From NCBI GenBank assembly GCA_902619835.1, contig CACNFS010000010.1, positions 1 to 33,887 of the forward strand: a stretch of DNA of 33,887 bases, given 5' to 3'. The notes beneath the pieces are model-generated. The model worked only from the letters and a program-made list of their open reading frames with translations. It was not told the DNA's origin and made no database searches. Of this stretch, positions 8,457 through 17,718 are shown one piece after another. Position 1 is the stretch's first letter. Each line of letters opens with the position of its first letter. The position numbers and the translations under genes are program-made. Origin of the DNA: an uncultured Pelagibacteraceae bacterium. GTDB lineage: Bacteria; Pseudomonadota; Alphaproteobacteria; Pelagibacterales; Pelagibacteraceae.

Positions 8457-9106
8457 TAATCTGAAGCAATTAAACTTTCACCGGCCACAACATTCTGACC
8501 AAGCTTAGCTAAAACTTTCTTATTTTTAAAATAAATGTCAACTCTACTTCCAAATCTTATCATTCCAATCCTATCGCCTTGTTTTAAATCCTGACCTTGT
8601 TCTACCTCACAAACAATTCTTCTTGCGATTAATCCTGCAATTTGTACAATAATAATTTCTTCTCCATTTGATTTAGATTTGATTTTAAAATAATTTCTCT
8701 CATTTTCTTCGCTAGCTTTATCAAGTGAAGCATTCAAAAACTTCCCAGGTTTATAATATATTTCCTCAACCTTGCAGCTTACAGGTACTCTATTTACATG
8801 ACAGTTGAATACATTCATAAAAATACTTACTTTGTTATAAGTGGTATTTTCTAATCTAAGTTCCTCGGGACCAGATTTTTCTGAAACATCTGTTATCAAT
8901 CCATCGGCAGGGCTAATCAAAAAACTATCATCGTTTATTGGAAAGCGTTCAGGATCCCTAAAAAAATAATAAACCCATAGTGTTATAACTGCTAAAATTA
9001 AGCCAACAAATTTGGAAAAAAACAAGACAATAAAAGTAGCTAATACAGATATAGCTAAAAATTTGTACCCTTCTTTGTGAATTTTTGGAAATATTGAATT
9101 AAACAT
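8456..9106 (-). CDS. psd: Phosphatidylserine decarboxylase proenzyme (short, PSD-A type)
   Basis: Decarboxylates phosphatidylserine to phosphatidylethanolamine. 216 residues, the short PSD-A class. One or two N-terminal hydrophobic segments (about 16-45) anchor it to the membrane. Conserved FRDPER precedes the SPADG aspartate (D68) and the NCHVNR histidine (H103). Self-cleavage to form the pyruvoyl group is expected at G186-S187 (MIRFGSRVDIY). It is the first gene of the nine-gene minus-strand run; the 64 bases before it are shared with the divergent icd gene. Confidence 0.96.
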   Translation of the reverse strand: MFNSIFPKIHKEGYKFLAISVLATFIVLFFSKFVGLILAVITLWVYYFFRDPERFPINDDSFLISPADGLITDVSEKSGPEELRLENTTYNKVSIFMNVFNCHVNRVPVSCKVEEIYYKPGKFLNASLDKASEENERNYFKIKSKSNGEEIIIVQIAGLIARRIVCEVEQGQDLKQGDRIGMIRFGSRVDIYFKNKKVLAKLGQNVVAGESLIASD

Positions 9107-9116
9107 AATTTTAAGT

Positions 9117-9144
9117 TTGCTAAATTTTTCTTAATATGTATAAA
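9117..9144 (+). promoter_or_regulatory. Candidate sigma-70 promoter of icd
   Basis: TTGCTA (9117-9122), a 16-base spacer and TATAAA (9139-9144) lie 26 bases before the icd ATG in the short psd/icd divergent gap. The spacing and -10 box are good, but AT-rich DNA yields such matches by chance. Confidence 0.4.
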
Positions 9145-9170
9145 AATTACAGTTTATCAATCAATATTTT

Positions 9171-10385
9171 ATGGCAAAAATAAAAGTTAAAAATCCAATA
9201 GTAGAGCTAGACGGCGATGAAATGACAAGAATTATATGGTCATTTATCAAAGATAAGCTAATAAAACCCTATCTTGAAGTGGATCTCAAATACTTTGATT
9301 TGGGGATGGAAAGTCGAGATAAAACTAATGACCAAATCACTGTAGATGCGGCAAATGCAATCAAGCAGCACGGTGTCGGTGTAAAGTGTGCAACAATTAC
9401 GCCAGACGAGGCACGAGTAGAAGAGTTTAATTTAAAAAAAATGTGGAGATCACCTAATGGAACTATAAGAAATATTTTAGGTGGAACAGTTTTTAGAGAG
9501 CCAATTATTTGTAAAAATGTTCCTAAATTAGTTCCTGGTTGGACTAAACCAATAGTAATAGGAAGACATGCTTTTGGTGATCAGTACCGAGCCACTGATT
9601 TTCTTGTACCAGGTGAAGGAAATTTAGAAGTCAAATGGACTTCAAAAGACGGAAAAGATAAGAAAGAGTTTAAAGTTTTTGATTTTCGCGGATCTGGAAC
9701 TGCTCTCACAATGTACAATTTAGATGATTCTATTAAAAATTTTGCAAGAGCATGTATGAACTACGGTCTTGAAAGAAAATGGCCAGTTTATTTGTCTACT
9801 AAAAACACAATTCTTAAAGCATATGATGGTAGGTTTAAAGACCTTTTCCAAGAAGTTTTTGAAAAAGAATTTTCTGATAAGTTTAAAAAGGCAAATATTA
9901 CTTACGAACATAGATTAATTGATGACATGGTTGCATGCGCTATGAAATGGAATGGTGGATATGTTTGGGCGTGTAAGAATTACGATGGTGACGTACAGTC
10001 TGACACTGTTGCTCAGGGATTTGGATCTTTAGGTCTCATGACTAGCGTGTTAATGACGCCAGACGGCAAAACAGTCGAGTCAGAGGCTGCTCATGGAACT
10101 GTCACTAGACATTATAGAATGCACCAACAAGGTAAAGAAACTTCTACAAACCCAATAGCATCTATATTTGCTTGGACAAGGGGTTTAGCTCACAGAGGAA
10201 AACTTGATGGGAACGAAGAACTAGTTAAATTTTCTAATAATGTTGAAGAAGTATGCGTTAATACAGTTGAAAGCGGTTCAATGACAAAAGATTTAGCAGT
10301 TTTAATAGATAAATCAAATAAATATCTTACCACGAATCAATTCTTGGAAACTATTGATGGAAATTTAAAGAAAAAACTTAACTAA
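9171..10385 (+). CDS. icd: NADP-dependent isocitrate dehydrogenase (eukaryotic-like class)
   Basis: TCA-cycle oxidative decarboxylation of isocitrate to 2-oxoglutarate with NADPH formation. 404 residues of the homodimeric eukaryotic/alphaproteobacterial class, not the E. coli Icd class: [12 protein letters not shown] at the N-terminus, substrate site SPNGTIRN (about 94-101), [12 protein letters not shown], the metal-binding aspartates of LIDDMVA and YDGDVQSD, then [11 protein letters not shown] in the nucleotide site. It stands alone on the plus strand, and its stop overlaps that of convergent alaS by 8 bases. No strong Shine-Dalgarno sequence precedes the ATG. Confidence 0.97.
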   Translation: MAKIKVKNPIVELDGDEMTRIIWSFIKDKLIKPYLEVDLKYFDLGMESRDKTNDQITVDAANAIKQHGVGVKCATITPDEARVEEFNLKKMWRSPNGTIRNILGGTVFREPIICKNVPKLVPGWTKPIVIGRHAFGDQYRATDFLVPGEGNLEVKWTSKDGKDKKEFKVFDFRGSGTALTMYNLDDSIKNFARACMNYGLERKWPVYLSTKNTILKAYDGRFKDLFQEVFEKEFSDKFKKANITYEHRLIDDMVACAMKWNGGYVWACKNYDGDVQSDTVAQGFGSLGLMTSVLMTPDGKTVESEAAHGTVTRHYRMHQQGKETSTNPIASIFAWTRGLAHRGKLDGNEELVKFSNNVEEVCVNTVESGSMTKDLAVLIDKSNKYLTTNQFLETIDGNLKKKLN

Positions 10386-13053
10386 TTTTTTTAGATATTT
10401 CTTTAAAAGCATCCTCAATTTTGTTTTGATCTATACCACCGGCTTGAGCAAAATCTTTTCTACCGCCACCTCCTTTGCCACCTAAAATAGCAGACGCAGC
10501 TTTTACTAAATCGACAGCGTCATATTTTGATGTTAAGTCTTTAGAAATTCCTACAGCTAAACCGACCTTGTCTTCAAAAGTCGAAATACTAATTATTATT
10601 CCGGATTTAATATCTTTTTTCCCTTGATCAATTACACTCCTCAATTCTTTTGGAGGAAAATCTTTTAAAATTTGTTCTCGAATTAATACATTACCAATTT
10701 TTTTATCCTTGATTATATTTTTACTTTTATCTTTCTTGATACCTTCAATTTTTACTTTGTTAAGTTGTTTATTCAAATTTTTTAAATTTTCAGATAAATC
10801 TAAATCTTCTTTAAAATAAGGTTCAATTTTCAACTTTTGAAGTTCATTTTTAATAAGTTTTATATCTTTTTTAAGATTAGATTCTTTCAAAGATTTATCT
10901 TTCTTTTGTATTTTTTCGTATTCTTCTAATTGCTTGTCTCTTAATGCCTCAACCCTTCTAACTCCTGATGCAATAGATGATTGACTTATTACTTTAAACT
11001 TACCAACTTCTTTAGTATTTTTAACATGAGTTCCTCCGCATAATTCTGTTGAGAAGAAACCATTATTTTCCTTTCCCATAAAAACCACTCTTACTTCGTC
11101 CCCATATTTCTCTCCAAATAATGCAAGAGCACCCATGTTAACTGCTTCCTTTGGGGTCATTATTCTTGTTTGCACATCAGAGGAACTCTCTACTATTTCA
11201 TTAACTAAATTATTAATTTTAGTCATTTCCTCTTTTTCAATAGGTTTGTTATGACTAAAATCGAATCTTAACCTTTCAGGAGAGACTAATGATCCTTTTT
11301 GTGTCACATGCTTTCCCAAGGTTCTTCTTAATGACTCATGCAATAAATGAGTGGCTGAATGATTAGCTTTAGAATTATTTCTTTTTAACACATCTATATT
11401 TAAATTAACGCTTTGCCCAATTGAAATTGAACCTTTTTCAACTTTTCCATGATGAACAAATAAATCTCCCATTTTTTTTTGTGTGTCATTAATTTTAATT
11501 TTACAATTTGAATTAAAAATATAACCCTGATCACCTACTTGGCCGCCGGACTCTCCATAAAATGGAGTTTGATTAGTTATGACTTCTATTTCATCTCCAG
11601 CACTAGCAGACTCAACGAATTTTCCTTTTTTTGAAATTTTTATTATTACACCTTCAGCTTTATCAAATTCATAGCCTAAAAATTCAGTAGGGCTAAGTTG
11701 CTCTCTAACTTTGAACCACCTTTCCTCAACAGACTTATCTCCAGATCCTTTCCAATTCGCTCTCGCTAAATTTTTACTTTTTTCCATCTCCCTCTCAAAT
11801 CCGTCACTGTCTACTTTGATGTCTTTGCTTCTTAAGATGTCAGCGGTCAAATCTAAAGGAAAACCATAGGTATCATATAATTTAAAGGCTTCTAAACCTG
11901 GAAAGGTTTTATTTTGGACTTTATTTAAATTTTCATCGAGTATTTTCATACCGCGCACTAAAAGAGAGGAAAATTTCTCTTCCTCGTTTTTAAGAGTTTC
12001 AACTATCAACTCTCTCCCATTTATTAATTCTGGATAACTGTTCTGCATCTCGTTTAGTAAAACTTCAAAAAGTTTATAAAAAACAGGATTTTTGCTACCT
12101 AAAGAATGAGCGTGTCTCATCCCTCTTCTCATAATTCTTCTTAAAACATATCCTCGACCTTCATTAGAAGGTAATATTCCTTCAGCAATTAAAAAACTGC
12201 TTGCTCTTAAGTGATCAGCGATAACTCTGTGGCTTGCTATTGTTTTGCTATCGATTGAAGTCTTTGTTAAATCAGATGAAGCGGCCATTATTTTTTGAAA
12301 GTGATCAATTTTATAGTTATCGTGAGTACCTTGTAAAACTGCTGACATCCTTTCAAGTCCCATTCCTGTATCCACTGAGGGTTTTGGCAGTTCAATTCTT
12401 TTTTCTTTTGATATTTGTTCGTACTGCATAAATACAAGGTTCCAAATTTCTATAAATCTGTCACCGTCTTCGTCAGGGCTTCCAGGTGGACCACCTTTCA
12501 ACTTCTCGCCATGATCATAAAAAATTTCAGAACAAGGGCCACAAGGTCCTGTGTCTCCCATTGACCAAAAGTTATCAGATGTTGAAATTTTTATTATTTT
12601 ACTTTCATTTAATCCAGCAATTTTTTTCCAAAGATTAAATGCATCATTATCTTCATGAAAAACAGTAACTAATAATTTATCTTTAGGTAAATTAAAGTCT
12701 TTAGTTAAAAGACTCCAAGCATGATAAATGGCTTCTTCTTTAAAATAATCTCCGAAGGAGAAATTTCCCAGCATTTCAAAAAAAGTGTGGTGTCTAGGTG
12801 TGTAACCAACATTTTCTAAATCATTATGTTTTCCTCCTGCCCTTACACATTTTTGAGATGTTGTTGCTGTTTTATAATCTCTTTTCTCTAAACCTGTAAA
12901 AACATTTTTAAATTGAACCATGCCTGAGTTAGTAAACATCAAGGTAGGATCATTGTTTGGAACTAAGTTGCTAGAGTCTATAATCTTATGATTGTTTTTT
13001 TTAAAATAATCTAAGAATTTTTTTCTAACATCGGTAAGTAAAATTTGGCCCAT
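10378..13053 (-). CDS. alaS: Alanyl-tRNA synthetase
   Basis: Charges tRNA-Ala. 891 residues with all modules: class II catalytic core (motif 1 region [10 protein letters not shown], then [20 protein letters not shown] and [15 protein letters not shown]), tRNA-recognition segment ([14 protein letters not shown]), editing domain with zinc-ligand motifs HSATHLLH (about residue 566) and CGGTHV (about 673), then a coiled-coil and the C-Ala domain ending in [16 protein letters not shown]. It is convergent with icd (8-base overlap) and 43 bases downstream of the DUF779 gene. In many alphaproteobacteria alaS follows recA; here the aldehyde dehydrogenase pair separates them. Confidence 0.98.
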   Translation of the reverse strand: MGQILLTDVRKKFLDYFKKNNHKIIDSSNLVPNNDPTLMFTNSGMVQFKNVFTGLEKRDYKTATTSQKCVRAGGKHNDLENVGYTPRHHTFFEMLGNFSFGDYFKEEAIYHAWSLLTKDFNLPKDKLLVTVFHEDNDAFNLWKKIAGLNESKIIKISTSDNFWSMGDTGPCGPCSEIFYDHGEKLKGGPPGSPDEDGDRFIEIWNLVFMQYEQISKEKRIELPKPSVDTGMGLERMSAVLQGTHDNYKIDHFQKIMAASSDLTKTSIDSKTIASHRVIADHLRASSFLIAEGILPSNEGRGYVLRRIMRRGMRHAHSLGSKNPVFYKLFEVLLNEMQNSYPELINGRELIVETLKNEEEKFSSLLVRGMKILDENLNKVQNKTFPGLEAFKLYDTYGFPLDLTADILRSKDIKVDSDGFEREMEKSKNLARANWKGSGDKSVEERWFKVREQLSPTEFLGYEFDKAEGVIIKISKKGKFVESASAGDEIEVITNQTPFYGESGGQVGDQGYIFNSNCKIKINDTQKKMGDLFVHHGKVEKGSISIGQSVNLNIDVLKRNNSKANHSATHLLHESLRRTLGKHVTQKGSLVSPERLRFDFSHNKPIEKEEMTKINNLVNEIVESSSDVQTRIMTPKEAVNMGALALFGEKYGDEVRVVFMGKENNGFFSTELCGGTHVKNTKEVGKFKVISQSSIASGVRRVEALRDKQLEEYEKIQKKDKSLKESNLKKDIKLIKNELQKLKIEPYFKEDLDLSENLKNLNKQLNKVKIEGIKKDKSKNIIKDKKIGNVLIREQILKDFPPKELRSVIDQGKKDIKSGIIISISTFEDKVGLAVGISKDLTSKYDAVDLVKAASAILGGKGGGGRKDFAQAGGIDQNKIEDAFKEISKKIS

Positions 13054-13096
13054 ATTTAATTAAATACAGATATTTTAGAACTTGTCTATAAAGAGA

Positions 13097-13453
13097 TTAA
13101 TTAGTCTTCTTTTTATCGTTGTCTACAACGACACATATTTCAGATTTTGTAAGAAATCTTTGTCCTGTACCATTATCTAATGAAAACATACCTCCAATTC
13201 CTTTAACTGCATCAATTGTAAGATCTGTGTGTTTCCACTTTTCGTATTGATCCTCATTCATATAAAAAGGGGTTCCATCTACCTCCCCCAGTTTTACATC
13301 ACTGTTACCTACTTGATATTCTTTGGCTGGAAAACACATTGGGGCGCTCCCATCACAACATCCACCTGATTGATGAAATAAAAGATCGTCACCATGAACT
13401 TGCTTAATTTCGTTAAGAAGTTTTTTTGCAGATAGTGTGAATGATACTTTCAT
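13097..13453 (-). CDS. DUF779 family protein paired with aldehyde dehydrogenase
   Basis: Small soluble DUF779 protein; the family has no firmly established reaction but is repeatedly found beside AldB/ExaC-type aldehyde dehydrogenases, as here. The conserved block FHQSGGCCDGSAPMC carries Cys32, Cys33 and Cys40, suggesting metal or redox chemistry (inference). An in-frame ATG at 13471 would add six residues (MGRNIQ), but it falls in the stem of a perfect hairpin, whereas the ATG at 13453 starts where family members normally begin (MKVSFTLSAKKLL), so I chose 13453. Neither start has a good Shine-Dalgarno. Product 118 residues. Confidence 0.85.
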   Translation of the reverse strand: MKVSFTLSAKKLLNEIKQVHGDDLLFHQSGGCCDGSAPMCFPAKEYQVGNSDVKLGEVDGTPFYMNEDQYEKWKHTDLTIDAVKGIGGMFSLDNGTGQRFLTKSEICVVVDNDKKKTN

Positions 13454-13464
13454 TTGTATATTTC

Positions 13465-13489
13465 GGCCCATGATTTAGAATCATGGGCC
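13465..13489 (-). terminator. Perfect 10-bp hairpin between aldehyde dehydrogenase and DUF779 genes
   Basis: GGCCCATGAT, a 5-base loop and ATCATGGGCC form a perfect inverted repeat beginning 16 bases after the dehydrogenase stop. There is no U-run after it on the minus-strand transcript, so it may be an mRNA 3'-end stabiliser, a processing site or a weak terminator rather than a classical intrinsic terminator. Confidence 0.6.
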
Positions 13490-13504
13490 ATTATATATTA
13501 TTGG

Positions 13505-15058
13505 TTAAAAGAAGCCTAATTTTTTCTCACTGTAAGACACGTGCAAGTTCTTCACTTGTCTGTAATGATTTAACATCATTTTGTGAGTTTCTCTTCCGAT
13601 ACCAGATTGTTTGTATCCACCAAATGCAGCGTGAGCTGGATATGCATGGTAACAGTTTGTCCAAACTCTACCTGCTTCAATACCTCTACCCATTCTGTAT
13701 GCAATGTTTCCGTCTCTAGTCCAAACACCTGCTCCTAATCCATAAAGAGTGTCATTAGCTATTTCTAATGCTTCTTTCTCATCTTTAAAAGTTGTAACTG
13801 ATACAACTGGTCCAAAGATCTCTTCTTGGAATATTCGCATATTGTTTTTACCTTCGAAAATGGTCGGTTGGATATAGTTTCCTTTTTCTAGACCACTATT
13901 AATTTTAGCTTCACTTCCACCACATAGAACTTTAGCACCTTCTTTTTTACCTAAATCTAAATAAGACTTAATTTTTTCCATTTGTTCTAATGAAGCTTGA
14001 GCTCCAATCATAGTTTCCATTTTTAAAGGATTGTCTTGTTTTACTGCTTTAGTTCTTGCAATCGCTTTCTCCATGAATTTATCATAGATAGATTTTTGAA
14101 TTAAAGCTCTACTTGGACAAGTACAAACTTCTCCTTGGTTAAGCGTAAACATAGCAAAACCTTCTAAACATTTGTCAAAGAAGTCGTCATCTTTAGCCAT
14201 TACATCTTCAAAGAAAATATTTGGCGATTTACCACCTAATTCCAAAGTAATTGGTATTAAGTTTTGAGATGCGTACTGCATAATCAAACGTCCAGTAGTA
14301 GTTTCACCTGTAAAAGCAATCTTCTTGATTCTTTTTGAAGAAGCCAAAGGTTTACCTGCTTCAAGACCATATCCGCTTACAACATTAACAACACCTGCTG
14401 GTAATAGATCCCCTATTAGTTCCATTAAAAGCATGATTGATGCTGGTGTTTGTTCAGCTGGTTTTAATACTACACAGTTTCCTGCAGCCAATGCAGGAGC
14501 TAGTTTCCATGTAGCCATTAATAATGGGAAGTTCCAAGGTATAATCTGACCAACCACACCTAATGGTTCTGGTATGTGGTAAGAATATTCGTTGTTACTG
14601 ATTTCAGCAACTGAACCTTCCTCTGCTCTTATTACTCCAGCAAAATATCTCCAATGATCAATTACCAAAGGTAAATCTGCAGCCATACATTCTCTGATTG
14701 GCTTACCATTGTCTAAACATTCTGCCGTTGCTAAAACGTTTAGATTTTTCTCTATAACATCTGCAATCTTTAAGAGTATATTTGATCTCTCAGTGATTGA
14801 TGTTTTTCCCCATGCAGGAAATGCTGCGTGAGCTGCGTCTAGAGCGAAATCAACGTCTTTATCATTCGATCGTGGCACCTTACAGATAACTTCATTAGTG
14901 ATAGGAGTAGTATTATCAAAATACTTTCCAGATTTAGGTTCTACAAATTTTCCGTTAATGTAGTTTCCATATTTTGCTTTGAATGGAAATTTAACCTTCA
15001 AATGAGAGGTATCTAAAGATGAAGACACTTTCGAGCTTGATGCTTGTTGTGTACTCAT
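13505..15058 (-). CDS. NAD(P)-dependent aldehyde dehydrogenase, AldB/ExaC (acetaldehyde) type
   Basis: Oxidises an aldehyde, probably acetaldehyde or another short-chain aldehyde, to the acid. 517 residues, full ALDH length. It has the [19 protein letters not shown] cofactor region (about 172-190), the catalytic base Glu273 (LELGGKSPN), nucleophile Cys312 within [14 protein letters not shown], and EEIFGPV near the C-terminus. The CTCPSRA variant is typical of the AldB/ExaC subgroup, as is the DUF779 partner downstream. A purine-rich GGGGG stretch (15062-15066) precedes the ATG. The 175-base gap upstream contains a recA terminator and two short palindromes. The exact substrate cannot be read from the sequence. 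Confidence 0.92.
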   Translation of the reverse strand: MSTQQASSSKVSSSLDTSHLKVKFPFKAKYGNYINGKFVEPKSGKYFDNTTPITNEVICKVPRSNDKDVDFALDAAHAAFPAWGKTSITERSNILLKIADVIEKNLNVLATAECLDNGKPIRECMAADLPLVIDHWRYFAGVIRAEEGSVAEISNNEYSYHIPEPLGVVGQIIPWNFPLLMATWKLAPALAAGNCVVLKPAEQTPASIMLLMELIGDLLPAGVVNVVSGYGLEAGKPLASSKRIKKIAFTGETTTGRLIMQYASQNLIPITLELGGKSPNIFFEDVMAKDDDFFDKCLEGFAMFTLNQGEVCTCPSRALIQKSIYDKFMEKAIARTKAVKQDNPLKMETMIGAQASLEQMEKIKSYLDLGKKEGAKVLCGGSEAKINSGLEKGNYIQPTIFEGKNNMRIFQEEIFGPVVSVTTFKDEKEALEIANDTLYGLGAGVWTRDGNIAYRMGRGIEAGRVWTNCYHAYPAHAAFGGYKQSGIGRETHKMMLNHYRQVKNLHVSYSEKKLGFF

Positions 15059-15138
15059 TTTCCCCCTTTTGTTTTAATACCTAATTAAAACCAATATGAA
15101 CTTAATTGTACATATTTTTTTTTTGACACAAATTTTTT

Positions 15139-15163
15139 ATCTACTAGATGTTGATTGTATCAA
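15139..15163 (-). promoter_or_regulatory. Tandem short palindromes upstream of aldehyde dehydrogenase
   Basis: ATCTACTAGAT (15139-15149) is followed one base later by TTGATTGTATCAA (15151-15163); each is a perfect inverted repeat about a central base or triplet. They lie about 80-105 bases before the dehydrogenase start, a plausible place for a regulator to bind. No regulator gene is adjacent. Short AT-rich palindromes can occur by chance. Confidence 0.3.
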
Positions 15164-15186
15164 TCTTAAGTTGAGGTTTCATGAGA

Positions 15187-15215
15187 AACGGGAGGTCTAA
15201 TTTAAACCTCCCGTT
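15187..15215 (-). terminator. Intrinsic terminator downstream of recA
   Basis: AACGGGAGGT, a 9-base loop and ACCTCCCGTT form a perfect 10-bp G+C-rich stem 18 bases after the recA stop; on the minus strand it is followed by a short T-rich run (TTTCT). This is one of only two strong terminator-like hairpins in the window. Confidence 0.75.
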
Positions 15216-15233
15216 GAAATGATGGCAAAAGAT

Positions 15234-16337
15234 TTATTCTTCTTCTTTCTTGTCGCTAATTTTTTCGTTTGCTGAAGGATTGCCCTCTAGCTCTTTGCTA
15301 ATTGCTGAAGCTTCATCTCTAATAATTTTTTCTATTTCTGCAGCAACATTTGGATTTTTTTGAAGGTAAATTTTCGCGTTCTCTCTACCTTGACCTATTT
15401 TCTCTCCTTTATAAGCGTACCATGCGCCAGATTTTTCTACTACGCCTGCTTTGGTACCTAGGTCAATTAGTTCACCTAATTTACTTATTCCTTTTCCGTA
15501 CATTAAATCAAACTCAACAACTTTAAATGGAGGCGCTACTTTATTCTTAATCACTTTTACCCTTGTAGAGTTTCCAATGATTTGATCTTTTTCTTTAATC
15601 GCTCCAATTCTTCTAATATCCATTCTTACAGAGGAATAAAATTTAAGAGCATTTCCGCCTGATGTTGTTTCTGGATTACCGAACATTACACCAATTTTCA
15701 TTCTTATTTGATTTATAAAGATTACCATTGTGTTTGATTTGGATACTGAACCAGTAATTTTTCTTAAAGCCTGGCTCATCAATCTAGACTGAAGACCAAC
15801 ATGGTGATCACCCATTTCTCCTTCTAGTTCTGCTTTTGGAGTTAATGCTGCTACTGAGTCCACAACTAAAACAGAAATTGAACCAGATTTTATTAGAGTA
15901 TCTGTTATTTCTAGAGCTTGTTCACCAGTATCGGGTTGAGATATTAGCAATTCTTCAGTTTTTACACCTAATTTTTTTGCGTATACAGGATCCATGGCAT
16001 GCTCTGCATCTACAAACGCGCAGATTCCTCCTGCTTTTTGAGCTTCTGCAACAACCTGTAAAGCTAAAGTTGTTTTACCAGAAGACTCGGGTCCGTAAAT
16101 TTCAATTATTCTTCCTTTTGGTAGACCGCCAATTCCTAGTGCTAAATCTAAACTCAACGAACCTGTTGAAATAGCTTCAACATCTAAAGCTTGTTGCTGT
16201 CCAAGTCTCATTACTGAACCTTTTCCAAAATTTTGATCAATTTGGCTAATTGCAGCTTCTAAAGACTTATTTTTTTCCTTTAATTCTTGTTGTTTTTTGT
16301 TATCTGTTTTTACGACTTTTAAGTTATTTTTTGTCAT
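15234..16337 (-). CDS. recA: Recombinase RecA
   Basis: ATP-dependent strand-exchange protein for homologous recombination, which also stimulates LexA-type self-cleavage where present. 367 residues. Walker [10 protein letters not shown] (about 82-90), Walker [16 protein letters not shown] region, loop L1 [22 protein letters not shown] and loop L2 [27 protein letters not shown] are all intact. The C-terminus is acidic (ending EEE) as usual. The start is supported by AAGGAT at 16343-16348, 5 bases upstream. A single-gene unit is likely, with a terminator right after it and its own promoter region upstream. Confidence 0.99.
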   Translation of the reverse strand: MTKNNLKVVKTDNKKQQELKEKNKSLEAAISQIDQNFGKGSVMRLGQQQALDVEAISTGSLSLDLALGIGGLPKGRIIEIYGPESSGKTTLALQVVAEAQKAGGICAFVDAEHAMDPVYAKKLGVKTEELLISQPDTGEQALEITDTLIKSGSISVLVVDSVAALTPKAELEGEMGDHHVGLQSRLMSQALRKITGSVSKSNTMVIFINQIRMKIGVMFGNPETTSGGNALKFYSSVRMDIRRIGAIKEKDQIIGNSTRVKVIKNKVAPPFKVVEFDLMYGKGISKLGELIDLGTKAGVVEKSGAWYAYKGEKIGQGRENAKIYLQKNPNVAAEIEKIIRDEASAISKELEGNPSANEKISDKKEEE

Positions 16338-16363
16338 TTTTTATCCTTTTTTTTTTTCGAATC

Positions 16364-16391
16364 GTTATAATAAATGTACACATTTTGTTCT
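16364..16391 (-). promoter_or_regulatory. recA promoter region with near-match alphaproteobacterial SOS box
   Basis: On the minus strand GAAC-N7-GTAC spans 16390-16376, one mismatch from the alphaproteobacterial LexA direct repeat (GTTC-N7-GTTC on the plus strand, here GTAC-N7-GTTC). It falls between a possible -10 TATAAC (16364-16369) and a weak -35 AGAACA (16386-16391, 16-base spacer). The position is right for an operator, but no lexA gene is in the window. Confidence 0.4.
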
Positions 16392-16428
16392 TTTTATCAA
16401 GAAATTAAAAAAACCACAAAAACAGAGG

Positions 16429-17718
16429 TTATTTAACTGAATTTTTAGACAAAGTACCGATTTGATTAGCTAGCTCAAATTGGGAAATCATATAATCTCT
16501 TTGGGCTTTAGCGAAATCTATCCTAGACTTTAATAAAAGGCTTCTGGATTGAATTACTTCTAGTGTTGTTCTAGTGCTTCCAGAGTCATACTCGAGTGTT
16601 ATGCCTTCATTAGCAATTTCAGCCGCCTTAAGCTGAGCTGAAGTGGCCTCTAGCACACTTTTTGAAGATTGATATTTAGACCAAGAATTAGAAGTTTCAA
16701 TATTTACCTTATTTTTAGTATCTTGCAGAATAAGCTTGGATCTTTGCTTGTCATAAGATGATTTCTTGATGGAAGATATATTTTCTCCCCCTTTAATTAT
16801 AGGCCAAGATATTGTTGCTTTTACAGTCTCGTCCTCTTTTTCATCAATAGATGAACTAAAATCCTTATTTTCTGATTTTGAAACTTTTATTGAAGCTGAT
16901 GGAGACAATCTAGCTTTTTCAATATTAAGTTCTTTTACCGAAATATTGTAATCAAGTTTTGCAATTAAAAGATTGTAATTATTTAAGTTTGATAATTTTA
17001 AGGAAGCTTGAAGTGTTTCAGGCAAACTTAAAAACACTTCTTCATCTAGAATTTCAGTATTAGGCGCTTTTTCCCTTATAACTCTCTCAAAATTTGATTT
17101 TGAAGAAAGAAGTTCAGTTTTAGCTTTTATCAAATTTGCTTTAGCTTCAGCTAAAGATGACTCTGACTGGGCAAGATCAGTTAAAGTTATTTCTCCTTTT
17201 TGCAATCTAGCGTTATCAGATTCTACTTGTCTTTCGAAAAGATTAACATTTAAAATATTAAATTTTTCATTTTTGAATTTATAAATTAAGTCAAAATAAG
17301 CAAAAGCAGTATCCAAAATTGTCTGCTGTTCAACTTGTTTGAGTTCCAGTTTAGCTTTTTGAGTTTCCAATTCTGATTTTTTAAAAGTATTTACACCTTT
17401 AAAACCAGAGAAAATTTTTTGTTCTAAAGAAATAGTAGTATTCTCTGTGTCAAGATTAGAGTCAACTAAACTTGTTCCAGAGCTATCTGTCATATTAGTA
17501 GACGTTACACTAGTTTTATCGCTTGAAATTGAAATAGTTGGTAAAAATTCACTTCTTGAAATATTCTTATTTTGCTTTACAGACTCAAATTTTTTCCTTT
17601 CTGCATTTAATTGTAAATTATTTTTAATAGATTTATCTATAAAGAATTTCAATTTTTCTTGAGCATTTAATTCAGAAAAAAAAGTAATGCTTAAAACAAT
17701 AATAAAAATTTTTTTCAT
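16429..17718 (-). CDS. TolC-family outer-membrane efflux/secretion channel
   Basis: Outer-membrane trimeric channel of the TolC type, the exit duct for RND/ABC efflux or type I secretion. 429 residues: signal peptide (MKKIFIIVLSITFFSELNA, cleavage near residue 19), then the duplicated coiled-coil/beta architecture (NLQLNAERKKFESVKQNKNISRSEFLPTIS in the first half, YNISVKELNIEKARLSPSASIKVS in the second, and VLEATSAQLKAAEIANEGITLEY plus TTLEVIQSRSLLLKSRIDFAKAQRDYM near the end). No periplasmic adaptor or inner-membrane pump is adjacent, so the channel must partner with components encoded elsewhere. It follows the kinase gene with no gap. Confidence 0.92.
   Translation of the reverse strand: MKKIFIIVLSITFFSELNAQEKLKFFIDKSIKNNLQLNAERKKFESVKQNKNISRSEFLPTISISSDKTSVTSTNMTDSSGTSLVDSNLDTENTTISLEQKIFSGFKGVNTFKKSELETQKAKLELKQVEQQTILDTAFAYFDLIYKFKNEKFNILNVNLFERQVESDNARLQKGEITLTDLAQSESSLAEAKANLIKAKTELLSSKSNFERVIREKAPNTEILDEEVFLSLPETLQASLKLSNLNNYNLLIAKLDYNISVKELNIEKARLSPSASIKVSKSENKDFSSSIDEKEDETVKATISWPIIKGGENISSIKKSSYDKQRSKLILQDTKNKVNIETSNSWSKYQSSKSVLEATSAQLKAAEIANEGITLEYDSGSTRTTLEVIQSRSLLLKSRIDFAKAQRDYMISQFELANQIGTLSKNSVK

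Noticed and set aside
15095-15108. GAAC-N6-GTAC resembling the recA SOS-box candidate, upstream of the aldehyde dehydrogenase
   Set aside because: The spacer is 6 rather than 7 bases and one half-site is mismatched; aldehyde dehydrogenase is not an expected SOS gene.
15836-16174. 112-codon plus-strand frame opposite recA
   Set aside because: Low-complexity Leu-rich antisense frame with no start signal; recA is intact.
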